A DNA stretch of 64,000 bases from an uncultured Oscillospiraceae bacterium (GTDB lineage Bacteria > Bacillota > Clostridia > Oscillospirales > Ruminococcaceae). The DNA lies in the NCBI GenBank assembly GCA_934464775.1, contig CAKSKG010000007.1, positions 45,410 through 109,409 on the forward strand, given 5' to 3'. The notes beneath the pieces were generated by a model. It did no database searches. It had not been told where the DNA came from and was given only the letters and a program-made list of their open reading frames with translations. Below, one piece after another: positions 8,966 through 17,807 of this stretch. The stretch's first letter is position 1, and each line of letters begins with the position of its first letter. Position numbers and translations under genes: made by a program.

Positions 8966-10132
8966 TTATTCTTCCGCAGGAGCTTCCTCGGACTGAACAT
9001 TTTCAGCTTCGGGAGCAGCTTCCTGAACATCGGACTTTTCTTCGGCGGAAACGGAAACCTCGGGGTTAATGTCTATCTTGTAGCCTGTAAGTCTTGCCGC
9101 AAGCTTTGCATTCTGACCCTTGTTTCCGATTGCCAGTGAAAGCTGATTGTTTGGAACGATGACTCTGCACGCTCTCTCTTCGCCCTCGGCAAGCTCTACC
9201 TTGATTACCTCTGCGGGAGCAAGTGCCTTTGCGATAAATACTGCGGGATCCTCATCATATACAATAATATCGATCTTCTCGCCGTTTAATTCCTCGGAGA
9301 TCCTTGATATTCTTGAACGCTTGGGACCGATGCACGCACCTACGGGATCAACGTTGGGATCCTTGGAGCATACGGCGATCTTTGTTCTTGAACCTGCTTC
9401 TCTGGATATAGCCTTTACCTCAACGGTTCCGTCGTATATCTCGGGGATCTCAAGCTCGAAAAGACGCTTTACAAGATCCTTGTGTGTACGGGATACCTTT
9501 ACTGCGGGGCGCTTTTCGGGATTTATTATGCCCACAACATAGATCTTGATGATATCGCCCACTTCGATCTTTTCGCCGGGGATCATCTCGTTCTTGAAGA
9601 GATAAACCTCTGTCTTTTCGGCGTTGTCAAGAATAAGGCAGGCATTGCCCGAATCAGGCTCGATCCTCTCAACAGTTGCGGAAAGGATCTCGTGCTCCTT
9701 GTCCTTGAACTGCTCGATTATCCTGTTCTTTTCAAATTCCTTGATATCGTGGCGGATAGACTGCTTTGCCTGCTGTGCGGCAACTCTTCCGAACTGCTTT
9801 GCGGGGAACTTATAGGGGATAACATCTCCCACGCGGCAGGAAGGATCAATAGTGCGTGCCTCGTCAATATTGATCTCGTTGATGTAGGTAGGCTCATCGT
9901 CAACAACGTTTCTCATCATGATAACGTCGAATGTACGCTTTACGGGGTCGATGTCGATATGTGTGAATTCCTCGCAGTCGGGGTATTCCTTCTTGACTGC
10001 CTTGAAAATGCCCTGCTTGATCTTTTCAAGCAGAAGATCAAGTGAGATGCCGTTTTCGCCTGAAAGCGCTTCAAGAGCATTGAATATCTCGTTTTCGGTG
10101 TTATCCTTTTTAGGTTTAGCCATGCGTGCCAT
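8966..10132 (-). CDS. nusA: Transcription termination/antitermination protein NusA
   Basis: Binds RNA polymerase and affects pausing, termination and antitermination. 388 residues: an N-terminal polymerase-binding domain (to about 125), an S1 domain, and KH domains containing GACIGPKRSRISRI and the late KH motif AIGNKGQNAKLAARL. The C-terminal 30 residues are acidic (Glu/Ala-rich). There are no extra C-terminal repeats, as is normal for Firmicutes. ATG 10132 has AGGAGG 12 nt upstream; an alternative in-frame ATG lies 3 codons later. Confidence 0.97.
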   Translation of the reverse strand: MARMAKPKKDNTENEIFNALEALSGENGISLDLLLEKIKQGIFKAVKKEYPDCEEFTHIDIDPVKRTFDVIMMRNVVDDEPTYINEINIDEARTIDPSCRVGDVIPYKFPAKQFGRVAAQQAKQSIRHDIKEFEKNRIIEQFKDKEHEILSATVERIEPDSGNACLILDNAEKTEVYLFKNEMIPGEKIEVGDIIKIYVVGIINPEKRPAVKVSRTHKDLVKRLFELEIPEIYDGTVEVKAISREAGSRTKIAVCSKDPNVDPVGACIGPKRSRISRISEELNGEKIDIIVYDEDPAVFIAKALAPAEVIKVELAEGEERACRVIVPNNQLSLAIGNKGQNAKLAARLTGYKIDINPEVSVSAEEKSDVQEAAPEAENVQSEEAPAEE

Positions 10133-10163
10133 TTTTGATATATTCCTCCTAATTTATTTTTTA

Positions 10164-10670
10164 TTATTCTTCGGGCAGATCGTCGAAAAGATCTTCATCA
10201 TCGCAGAGCTTCACAAATGCGGTATCGGAGAGCATTACCTCCAGCTCCGCATCGTTCTGATCCACGACAGTGATCTTGTTTGCACTGCGGTCATATGCAG
10301 TCATTACGGCAATGAATTCCTTGACTCCGTTCATCTCACGGATATATCTTATGCGAACGGGGCATTCAAGATATTCTTCAAAATGCTCGGGGCGTCTGAG
10401 AACTCTTCCGAGTCCGGGAGAACCAACCTCCAGCACATAGCTTTCCGCAATGGGATCGGCTGCGTCCAGCGCCTTTGAGAGCGGACGTGTCATATTCTCC
10501 ACGTCCTCCATGGAAACGCCCTCGGGCTTATCCACAAAAACTCTGAGGTAAAAGAGCGAGCCTTCCTTTTCGTAAACAACGTCCCATACGGACAGTCCCA
10601 GTTCATCTGCAATAGGCTTTGCGATGTCATATACCTTTGCAACTGTATTGCCTCCGTTTTTTCCTGCCAT
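10164..10670 (-). CDS. rimP: Ribosome maturation factor RimP
   Basis: Needed for 30S subunit maturation. 168 residues with the family motif LEVGSPGLGRVLRRPEHFE and an acidic C-terminus (DDEDLFDDLPEE). ATG 10670 follows GGAGGG; the longer frame from 10691 would begin upstream of that site and is rejected. It is the first gene of the translation operon, about 70 nt downstream of the promoter at 10744-10772. Confidence 0.95.
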   Translation of the reverse strand: MAGKNGGNTVAKVYDIAKPIADELGLSVWDVVYEKEGSLFYLRVFVDKPEGVSMEDVENMTRPLSKALDAADPIAESYVLEVGSPGLGRVLRRPEHFEEYLECPVRIRYIREMNGVKEFIAVMTAYDRSANKITVVDQNDAELEVMLSDTAFVKLCDDEDLFDDLPEE

Positions 10671-10696
10671 AAAAACCCTCCAAACAAACAAGAAAG

Positions 10697-10716
10697 ACCG
10701 GATTGCTCCGATCTTT
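10697..10716 (-). promoter_or_regulatory. Leader hairpin upstream of rimP
   Basis: On the minus strand AAAGATCGG and CCGGTCTTT form a 9-bp stem with loop AGCAAT, followed by a T-rich stretch and then the rimP ribosome binding site. It lies between the promoter and the first gene of the nusA operon, so it could act as a weak terminator or attenuator. The loop sequence also occurs in the rpmF terminator. Function is inference. Confidence 0.55.
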
Positions 10717-10743
10717 TGACTTAACTATTGATGTACTTTATTA

Positions 10744-10772
10744 AGTATACCACAAAGATCAGAAGAATGCAA
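10744..10772 (-). promoter_or_regulatory. Sigma-A promoter of the rimP-nusA-infB operon
   Basis: Minus strand -35 TTGCAT (10767-10772), 17-bp spacer, -10 TATACT (10744-10749) with an extended TGG just upstream. It is about 75 bp from the rimP start. Confidence 0.85.
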
Positions 10773-10811
10773 GCATTTTTTGAAATTTTCTCAAAAAAAC
10801 ATGAGTTTTTG

Positions 10812-10843
10812 GGAGCAATACCGCTCAGAAAACGGTATTGCTC
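10812..10843 (-). terminator. Terminator after the response regulator
   Basis: A perfect 12-bp stem, GGAGCAATACCG with its complement, with a 8-9-nt loop. It starts 14 bp past the response regulator stop. A T-run follows some 20 nt later on the minus strand, so it is not a textbook terminator. Confidence 0.65.
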
Positions 10844-10857
10844 CGCATTTTATCCCA

Positions 10858-12390
10858 TTATTCGTCGGACGTGCTCCCCTTACATGATTTTTTATATGAA
10901 AGGGGACTTATGCCCACATACTTCTTGAATTTGTTATGAAAATAATTTATGTTGGTATACCCCACCATTTCGGCGACCTCGTATACCTTGTATTCGTCCA
11001 TTGACAGCAGGCGCTTTGCCTCGGTTATGCGTATCTCGTCAAGGTAATTGTTGAAGTTCTCCCCCGTGTACTGGTGGAACACCTTGCCAAGATATGCGCT
11101 GTTGTAGCCGAAAATATTCGCCAGCATTTCAAGGCGCAGCTCATGCATATAATTTGATTTTATATACTGCACCACTCTCTCCATTGTGGATTTCGTCGTC
11201 CTGCCGAAGTAAACATTCGACACCTGAACGAATGCGGCTTTAAGCAGCTTTACGATATCATAAAGGCTGGTCTGCTCGCCTATCTCTGCAATGAGCTTTT
11301 CGTCCAGTATCTCCTCGGAGCTTTTCTCGGAGATGTTTTTTATAACTCTTGCGCGTATATCCATAACAAGGGTTATGCATATGACCTTTATGCGCTCCTG
11401 GGTATATTTCCTGCTGCGGACGCATTCCATAAAGCTGTCAATGGTCTTTTCCAGCTTGACGGTATCGTTTATCTCCATGTAAGCATACATCTGGGAGGTA
11501 AGCGCAGGGATATCGGCAGTGGAAACAGGCTCCGCATTCAGAACATCGTCCGTCACAACGCCGTAATTGATATATAAAAATCTGTTGCGGTAAAGCTCAT
11601 ATGCGCTCATGTAGGAACGGCTTATCTCTCCCGGAGAAGAAACTGTCCTGCCCACGGCAATGAATATCATGCCCGAAAAGCTCTTGTTGAGCCGATAGAG
11701 CATCTCCATTACCGCAGTGTGCTTCCAGCCCTTGAAAACCACCGCCTGCATTCCCGTAAGGTCCATGGAGACAACATCTACATTGCCGCAGTTGTTGAAA
11801 AAGCTGTTCACGTTGGATATCATTGCGGACTGTTTTTCGGGAGTTTCCATTCCCGAGCAGCATATTATCGCCGTGTCATAGCAGGAGAAATTCATGCCCG
11901 AACGCTCCGCCTCCCTGACGGCATTTTCATCGCCCGAAAGCAGTCCCTTTGTAAGCTGTTCGTTGATATACTCGCAGCCCTTTACGCGGCGGAAGTCCAT
12001 TTCCTGCTCCTTATCGAGCTTGCTGCATACCGTTTTCAGCGCTTCGATAAGCTCGTCCTCATCAACGGGCTTGAGTATGAAATTCTCCACGCCCAGCGCT
12101 ATTGCTTCCTTGGCATAGGTAAAATCGGAGTAGCCCGAAAGTATCAGCACCTTGCCGTCAAAGCCCCTGCCTATTGCCTCTTCGGTCATTTCAATGCCTG
12201 TTTTGCCGGGCATTTTAACATCTGCAATAACAATATCGGGCTTCAGCGACAGCATTTTTTCAAGTCCCTCGTCGCCGTCTCCCGCTTCTCCTATAACATC
12301 AAGCCCCAGCTCGTCCCATGGGATCATCATTTTCACACCGAGCCTAACGTTAGGCTCATCGTCCACCAGCAGAACCGTATACATTCTCAT
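10858..12390 (-). CDS. Response regulator with AraC-type DNA-binding domain (YesN-like)
   Basis: Transcription factor of a two-component system. 510 residues: REC domain at 1-120 (VLLVDDEPNVRLG, predicted phospho-acceptor Asp57 in DIVIADVKMPGKTG), a long middle region, and an AraC/XylS double helix-turn-helix at about 410-505 (EMLANIFGYNSAYLGKVF and VAEMVGYTNINYFHNKFKK). Such regulators often control sugar uptake or polysaccharide use in Firmicutes. It follows the sensor kinase by 28 bp, and the pair diverges from a cellulase gene, so a role in cellulose response is a reasonable inference. Confidence 0.93.
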   Translation of the reverse strand: MRMYTVLLVDDEPNVRLGVKMMIPWDELGLDVIGEAGDGDEGLEKMLSLKPDIVIADVKMPGKTGIEMTEEAIGRGFDGKVLILSGYSDFTYAKEAIALGVENFILKPVDEDELIEALKTVCSKLDKEQEMDFRRVKGCEYINEQLTKGLLSGDENAVREAERSGMNFSCYDTAIICCSGMETPEKQSAMISNVNSFFNNCGNVDVVSMDLTGMQAVVFKGWKHTAVMEMLYRLNKSFSGMIFIAVGRTVSSPGEISRSYMSAYELYRNRFLYINYGVVTDDVLNAEPVSTADIPALTSQMYAYMEINDTVKLEKTIDSFMECVRSRKYTQERIKVICITLVMDIRARVIKNISEKSSEEILDEKLIAEIGEQTSLYDIVKLLKAAFVQVSNVYFGRTTKSTMERVVQYIKSNYMHELRLEMLANIFGYNSAYLGKVFHQYTGENFNNYLDEIRITEAKRLLSMDEYKVYEVAEMVGYTNINYFHNKFKKYVGISPLSYKKSCKGSTSDE

Positions 12391-12418
12391 CTATCCTTTC
12401 CCACAGAAAATCGTTCTT

Positions 12419-14200
12419 TTACCTTTTTCCCAGCTTTATAGCTTCGGAATTTCTCGGCAGCATTATTCTTACCATGCAGCCTTTTCCCTCTTCGCTTGTA
12501 AGGGATATGCCGTATTCATCGCCGTGATACATCTTGATGCGCTTGTTGACATTGGTAAGTCCGATGCTCTTTCCCGATGATGTATCGTTGCTCACAAGCT
12601 TTTCTTCTATCTGCCGCATCTTTTCGGCAGTGATGCCCTGTCCGTTGTCCCTTACGTCAACATAGACATATTCGCCGCAGTAATAGATATGTATATCTAT
12701 CTTTCCGTTTTCTTTAAGTCCCTCTATGCCGTGGACAAAGGCATTCTCCACAACGGGCTGGATAACAAGGGGAAGTATCTGATAGTTTTCGTCCACCTTG
12801 TTTGTGATCTCATAGGAAACTCTGTCGCCGAAGCGTGCGCCCTGAAGCTCAAGATAGCTGTTTGTAAAATCCAGCTCTGATTTAAGCGTCACCGTGCTGT
12901 CCTTTACTTCAAGACAGCGGCGCATGAATTTTCCCAGCAGCTTGATAAGACCCGCAGTTTCCCTGTCATCGTTGCAGAACGCTTTCATGCGGATAGTTTC
13001 AAGGGTATTGTACAGAAAATGGGGATTGATCTGGCTTGCCAGCGCCTTGAATTCCGCCTCCATCTGATCCAGCCTGAATGTCTCGTTCTGGAGCTTCGCC
13101 TGATATGCGTCCTTCATCAGCAGGCGCATACTGTCCACCATTACGGACAGATCGGAATTAAGCTCGGATATTTCGTCCCTGCCGCTGATCTCCGCCTTTG
13201 CGTCAAACTGTCCCGAAGCAACGCTGTGCATTCTGTCACGGAGCATTCCGATGCGTCTGGAAAACATACTTGTGAACAGCAGAACTATCAGCAGTGACAG
13301 CACGAACAGCAGGATAACATATCCCGTATAAAAAAGCGTAAGATCCTTTGTCTCCTCGTTCAGCTCACCGCCAGGGTTCACCAGATATATCTGAAAGACG
13401 CTGTTGTCATATTGGAACGATTCAAACACGGTAAGGGCATGGTTTCCCATAAATCCCTCTTCCAGCACAAGCTGCTGATCGGGCTTGTTAAGCTCCGTTC
13501 CCGAAGAGGCAATTACCGTTCCCGTTTCAACTCCGTCCATTCCGCTGTAAAAAACAACGCCGTTGTTCACGGAAAAAACGACCTTATAATAGCTTTCATA
13601 AATAAATTCGGATATCCAGTCGGGAGATATCTCAATGACTGCCGCAGCGGTTATTCCGCCGTCCGAGCCGTAAATCGGAGTGATATAGCTCAGATACAGC
13701 TCCTTGTCACCCGAATCCCTGATAACACGCCAGCCGGATTCCCCGTTCATCACATCGGAATACCATTTCTGCTCACGAACGCTGTCCGTTACCTGACGAT
13801 AGTAGGGATTATACGCAAAATCCTCACGGTCGATATATATTCTGATATATTTCAGCTGCGGAAACACTTTGAGATAATTTTTCGCCACATCATTATCCGC
13901 ATAGAATCGGTAAATATCCTTTTTATTGTTAAACTCGGTTTCAAGAAAGCTGCATATCTCATCATTGCTGCTTATCATGCCCGACACATTTTCCGATATC
14001 TGTATCATATCTATGAGCCTTACACGGAGACGGTCGGCATTGCTGAGCGTATCGTTAGTTTCCTTTTCGCTGAGTATTTTTCCTATCTGCCCCAGCAGAT
14101 ACATACTGCCGATAAACAGCGGGATTATCACAATAAAATACATGACCATCATTTTGGTCCTGATCTTATATCTGTCAAAAATCTCATTAAAATTTTTCAA
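12419..14200 (-). CDS. Sensor histidine kinase (YesM-like)
   Basis: Membrane sensor of the two-component pair. 593 residues: transmembrane segment at about 17-37, an extracellular sensing region of about 240 residues, a second transmembrane segment at about 281-301, a HAMP segment, a His_kinase domain with the predicted phospho-acceptor His394 in INPHFLYNTLE, and a HATPase domain with VENAFVHGIEG, DNGQGI and SIGLTNVNKR. The ligand is unknown; the cellulase next door suggests a plant-polysaccharide signal. Its promoter is back to back with that of the cellulase. Confidence 0.93.
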   Translation of the reverse strand: MKNFNEIFDRYKIRTKMMVMYFIVIIPLFIGSMYLLGQIGKILSEKETNDTLSNADRLRVRLIDMIQISENVSGMISSNDEICSFLETEFNNKKDIYRFYADNDVAKNYLKVFPQLKYIRIYIDREDFAYNPYYRQVTDSVREQKWYSDVMNGESGWRVIRDSGDKELYLSYITPIYGSDGGITAAAVIEISPDWISEFIYESYYKVVFSVNNGVVFYSGMDGVETGTVIASSGTELNKPDQQLVLEEGFMGNHALTVFESFQYDNSVFQIYLVNPGGELNEETKDLTLFYTGYVILLFVLSLLIVLLFTSMFSRRIGMLRDRMHSVASGQFDAKAEISGRDEISELNSDLSVMVDSMRLLMKDAYQAKLQNETFRLDQMEAEFKALASQINPHFLYNTLETIRMKAFCNDDRETAGLIKLLGKFMRRCLEVKDSTVTLKSELDFTNSYLELQGARFGDRVSYEITNKVDENYQILPLVIQPVVENAFVHGIEGLKENGKIDIHIYYCGEYVYVDVRDNGQGITAEKMRQIEEKLVSNDTSSGKSIGLTNVNKRIKMYHGDEYGISLTSEEGKGCMVRIMLPRNSEAIKLGKR

Positions 14201-14247
14201 TTTATCACAACCTGTTTTTTTAGAGGTGACCTATATGCACTTTATAC

Positions 14248-14276
14248 ATTATATCACTAATTATTGCAACTTTCAA
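14248..14276 (-). promoter_or_regulatory. Promoter of the sensor kinase-regulator operon
   Basis: Minus strand -35 TTGAAA (14271-14276), 17-bp spacer, -10 TATAAT (14248-14253). Confidence 0.8.
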
Positions 14277-14286
14277 TAGTAAACAC

Positions 14287-14315
14287 TTGAAAATTTTGAA
14301 ATAACATGATATAAT
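14287..14315 (+). promoter_or_regulatory. Promoter of the GH5 cellulase gene
   Basis: -35 TTGAAA (14287-14292), 17-bp spacer, -10 TATAAT (14310-14315). Its -35 lies only 10 bp from that of the divergent kinase promoter, making TTTCAA/TTGAAA inverted arms that could be bound by one regulator. Confidence 0.8.
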
Positions 14316-14378
14316 AAATTAAAAGGATGTGAACCTTTTGCCAACCGCATAATTATTCATCATGGAGGACTTAATGCT

Positions 14379-16391
14379 ATGATATCATCACTGAAAAAGG
14401 CAGCCGCCGCACTGCTCTGCCTTTCTGTACTTACCGCCTGCGGCAATACATCGGAGCCGCAGACAAGCTCCGAGGGAACGTCTGCCGTGACCTCCGCATC
14501 GGAAGCTTCCGAAAAAATCTCCGAAACGGAAAATGCCTTTGGCAGCGAATACGATCCCTTTGCGGACGATTACGACCCATACGGCGGAAACGGCGCATTC
14601 ACACAGACTGCCGTTCACACAAATTCTTCCTCGGACGAAACAGAACCGAAGGAAAGCGAAAAAGCCAATACCGAAGCCGCTTCATCGGACAGCGCTCCCG
14701 ATGAAGCGGCGGACTTACCGTCCGATATCTCCGACACAGCCTCTGCCGAGCAGTCCTCGGGCAGCAGCAGTTCCTCCGACGGATTAAAGCTTGAAGTGAA
14801 TGCTTCAAACTCATGGAACGACGGCACAAGCGATTTCACACAGCTGGACGTTATCATAACCAACAATTCAAAATCCGCCGTTGACGGCTGGACAGTTACC
14901 CTCACCGCAGGAAAAAATGCTTCAACGGAGCAGTCATGGAACTGCAATATTTCCGAAAAGAACGGCAAGTACACCTTTACTCCCGTTGACTACAACAGCC
15001 GCATCGAGCCGGATCAGAACACCTCGTTCGGAATAATCATAAAAAATCCCGGCAGCATCGACCCCAAAAAGGCTGTTGTGACCGCAGGCGCTTTCACTGC
15101 CGCCGCTTCATCGGGAAATAATAATAACAGCAGCAACGGTTCATCGGGCGGAAGCTCATCTGCCGCTTTGGACAAAACTATCCCCAAGCCCACGACCGAT
15201 GACTGGCTCCATACCGACGGCAGCAAGATACTGGACAGCAGCGGAAAAGAAGTATGGCTCACAGGCGTGAACTGGTTCGGCTACAACACTGGAACAAACA
15301 CCTTTGACGGCTTATGGACCTGCGATCTTGATTCCTCGCTGGATTCAATTGCCGACCACGGATTCAATCTGCTCCGCATACCGATCTCTGCCGAGCTTAT
15401 CAAAAACTGGTCAGAGGGCGAATATCCCACAGCCAATTTCAATCAGGCTACAAATTCCTATCTTGTGGGAATGAACAGCCTTGAAATATTCGATCATGTG
15501 ATAGACCGCTGCCGTGCCGACGGAATAAAAATAATGATAGACATTCACAGCGCCAACACCGACGCCGGCGGACACAACGCAAACGTATGGTACACCTCGA
15601 AAATTTCCGAGCAGGATTATCTTAACGCACTGGGCTGGATAGCCAAGCGCTACAAAAACGATGACACCATAATCGCCTACGATCTGAAAAACGAGCCTCA
15701 CGGCAAGGCAGGCGAATCTCCCCGTGCCAAGTGGGACGGCTCCTCGGACAGCGACAACTGGCGCTATATTGCGGAAAAGGCGGCAAAAAAGGTGCTGTCG
15801 GCAAATCCAAATGCACTGATAGTTGTTGAGGGCACGGAAATATATCCCAAGGACAAGTCCAAGGGCTACAAATCCACGGACATGAACGATTACTACTGCA
15901 CATGGTGGGGCGGAAACCTCCGCGGAGTAAAGGACTATCCCGTCGATCTGGGAAAATACAGCGACAAGCTGGTATACTCCCCTCACGATTACGGTCCCAC
16001 GGTATACAAGCAGCCATGGTTCAGCGGCACCTACACCTTTGACAGTCTTTACAAAGACGTATGGTACGACAACTGGTTCTACATTCAGAAAACCGACACC
16101 GCTCCTCTGCTTATCGGCGAATGGGGCGGCTACATGACCGAGCCGAATCTCACATGGATGAAATACCTCCGCCGTCTTATCAAGGAAAACAGGATAAACC
16201 ACACATTCTGGTGCTTCAACGCAAACTCGGGCGACACAGGCGGACTTGTCAAGGACGATTTCACCACATGGGACGAGGAAAAATACAAGTTCGTCAAGGA
16301 AGTTCTCTGGCAGCAGGACGGCAAATTCGTTGGTCTTGACCACAAGATTCCTCTGGGCGAAAACGGCATTGCTCTTGATGATTTGAAATAA
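14379..16391 (+). CDS. Cellulase lipoprotein, CBM2-like module plus GH5 (subfamily 1-like) catalytic domain
   Basis: Predicted cell-surface endo-beta-1,4-glucanase. The 670 residues begin with a lipoprotein signal peptide (lipobox LTAC), then a Ser/Glu/Thr-rich linker, a carbohydrate-binding module at about 135-235 resembling CBM2 (conserved Trp and GWTVTL), a second Ser/Gly/Asn linker, and a GH5 domain at about 272-650. Predicted acid/base is Glu439 (DLKNEPHG) and nucleophile Glu581 (LLIGEWGGYM). VNWFGYNTG, WWGGNLRG and NSGDTGGLVKDD closely recall the Acidothermus E1 cellulase, so subfamily GH5_1 is likely. No dockerin is seen. A GGAGG site precedes the ATG. It is divergent from the two-component system. 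Confidence 0.93.
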   Translation: MISSLKKAAAALLCLSVLTACGNTSEPQTSSEGTSAVTSASEASEKISETENAFGSEYDPFADDYDPYGGNGAFTQTAVHTNSSSDETEPKESEKANTEAASSDSAPDEAADLPSDISDTASAEQSSGSSSSSDGLKLEVNASNSWNDGTSDFTQLDVIITNNSKSAVDGWTVTLTAGKNASTEQSWNCNISEKNGKYTFTPVDYNSRIEPDQNTSFGIIIKNPGSIDPKKAVVTAGAFTAAASSGNNNNSSNGSSGGSSSAALDKTIPKPTTDDWLHTDGSKILDSSGKEVWLTGVNWFGYNTGTNTFDGLWTCDLDSSLDSIADHGFNLLRIPISAELIKNWSEGEYPTANFNQATNSYLVGMNSLEIFDHVIDRCRADGIKIMIDIHSANTDAGGHNANVWYTSKISEQDYLNALGWIAKRYKNDDTIIAYDLKNEPHGKAGESPRAKWDGSSDSDNWRYIAEKAAKKVLSANPNALIVVEGTEIYPKDKSKGYKSTDMNDYYCTWWGGNLRGVKDYPVDLGKYSDKLVYSPHDYGPTVYKQPWFSGTYTFDSLYKDVWYDNWFYIQKTDTAPLLIGEWGGYMTEPNLTWMKYLRRLIKENRINHTFWCFNANSGDTGGLVKDDFTTWDEEKYKFVKEVLWQQDGKFVGLDHKIPLGENGIALDDLK

Positions 16392-16409
16392 TACTTTAAC
16401 AATAAACCA

Positions 16410-16450
16410 AAAACGGCAGGGATTTTTAATTGAAATTCCTGCCGTTTTTT
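16410..16450 (+). terminator. Terminator of the cellulase gene
   Basis: AAAACGGCAGG pairs with CCTGCCGTTTT, followed by TT, 19 bp past the cellulase stop. Confidence 0.9.
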
Positions 16451-16468
16451 ATTATGTATTGATCGTAT

Positions 16469-16600
16469 CCTCGCAATGCTTGCGCATTTCTCGTTTTTCC
16501 CGGGGATTCCGCTCTCTGCGGAGAGCGGCGACGGGCGCTGCCCTTTCGATTCCCGCAAGCTTTAAAAAGCTTGACCAAACTTTTTATACCTATTTACTCT
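16469..16600. repeat. Dispersed intergenic repeat, copy 2
   Basis: Second copy of the repeat at 743-863, with the same block order and orientation. Here the core holds a GCTCTCTGCGGAGAGC palindrome and a GGGCGCTGCCC palindrome instead of the core of copy 1. It lies between the cellulase terminator and the MITE. The 16392-16778 gap holds only the terminator, this repeat and the MITE. Confidence 0.7.
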
Positions 16601-16617
16601 CTTCTTGTTGTTACTTA

Positions 16618-16778
16618 GAACCTGTCTTCATAAGAAATGTATGCGGATTTTCGTGCATAATTTTGTTGCAGACAAGGCAAAAATCCGCAGGCATGCTGCC
16701 GCATGGCAAGGATTTTTAACGCAGTATGCAGCAAAATTTGCCGAAAAGACGTGTGCATATGCTTATGAAGACAGGTTC
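16618..16778. mobile_element. 161-bp MITE, copy 1
   Basis: Non-coding element with terminal inverted repeats GAACCTGTCTTCATAAG / CTTATGAAGACAGGTTC. It is flanked by a 3-bp direct repeat TTA (16615-16617 and 16779-16781), consistent with a target-site duplication. A second copy of identical length, in inverse orientation, is at 51206-51366. A central AAAAATCC/GGATTTTT palindrome is present. Short frames inside it are not genes. The TTA duplication and TIR style suggest mobilisation by an IS5-superfamily transposase, which is not in the window. The right duplication forms the gpsA stop codon. Confidence 0.9.
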
Positions 16779-17789
16779 TTAATTCCTATAAAGATTCTTC
16801 TCCGCCTCATGCTTACGGGGTCTGCCCATAAGTGCAGGTATAACATCTCTTACATTCATTCCGTTTACCAGCACATCATAGCACTTCTCTGTTATAGGCA
16901 TTGATATCCCCGACTTTTTCGCCAGCTCATATGCTGCCTTTGCACAGAAATATCCCTCGACCGTTCCGACCTGCTTCACAGCCTCCTCGGGAGAAACTCC
17001 CTGTCCGATAAGTATTCCCGCACGTCTATTCCTGCTATGCATACTTGTACAGGTGACGATGAGATCGCCTATTCCCGTAAGTCCCGCAAATGTAACAGCC
17101 TTTGCGCCCATTGCAACACCAAGACGTGTTATCTCGGATATTCCTCTTGTCATAAGCGCAGCCTTTGTATTATCGCCGTAGCCCATACCGTCAAGTATTC
17201 CCGCACAGAGTGCGATTATATTTTTCAGCGCACCGCCCAGCTCACAGCCTATAACATCATCGTTTGTATATATTCTGAGAGTCTCATTGCTCATTATGCT
17301 CTGGATATAGTCGGCGCAGTCGGGATTTTCACAGGCTGCAACTATCGTTGTGGGCATTCCGACAGCAACCTCCTCCGCATGGGAAGGTCCGCTTAGAACA
17401 ACGATGCTGCACTGCGGTATCTCCTCGCCCAGAACAACGCTCATGCGTTTAAGGCTGCCTGCTTCAAGACCCTTGCCCGTATTCACTACAACGGTCTTGC
17501 TTTCAAGATAAGGCGATACCTCCTTTGCTGCGGCTCTTACGCCCACAACGGGTATGCCGAAGATAACAACGTCCATTCCCTTTACGCAGGAAGCCTCGGA
17601 AGAAAACTTTATACTTTCGGGGATCTTCACTCCGGGAAGCTTTGCCTTATTTTCGCCGTCCTTTTTGATCTGCTCGATCTCATCGGGAAACTTTGACCAT
17701 ACCGTAACATTATGTCCCATATTATCCAGCATTACAGCCAGCGCAAGACCGAATCCGCCTGCGCCCAGTACAGCAATATCAGATCTCAT
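16779..17789 (-). CDS. gpsA: Glycerol-3-phosphate dehydrogenase [NAD(P)+]
   Basis: Reduces dihydroxyacetone phosphate to sn-glycerol 3-phosphate for phospholipid synthesis. 336 residues with the Rossmann motif VLGAGGFGLALAVML, SGPSHAEEV, and the catalytic-domain stretch ALKNIIALCAGILDGMGYG. It is followed in pathway order by plsY, encoded just upstream. The stop codon TAA (16779-16781) is exactly the target duplication of the MITE; the C-terminus GRPRKHEAEKNLYRN looks complete for the family, so the insertion did not damage the gene. Confidence 0.96.
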   Translation of the reverse strand: MRSDIAVLGAGGFGLALAVMLDNMGHNVTVWSKFPDEIEQIKKDGENKAKLPGVKIPESIKFSSEASCVKGMDVVIFGIPVVGVRAAAKEVSPYLESKTVVVNTGKGLEAGSLKRMSVVLGEEIPQCSIVVLSGPSHAEEVAVGMPTTIVAACENPDCADYIQSIMSNETLRIYTNDDVIGCELGGALKNIIALCAGILDGMGYGDNTKAALMTRGISEITRLGVAMGAKAVTFAGLTGIGDLIVTCTSMHSRNRRAGILIGQGVSPEEAVKQVGTVEGYFCAKAAYELAKKSGISMPITEKCYDVLVNGMNVRDVIPALMGRPRKHEAEKNLYRN

Positions 17790-17807
17790 AATGATGACCG
17801 CCTTTCG

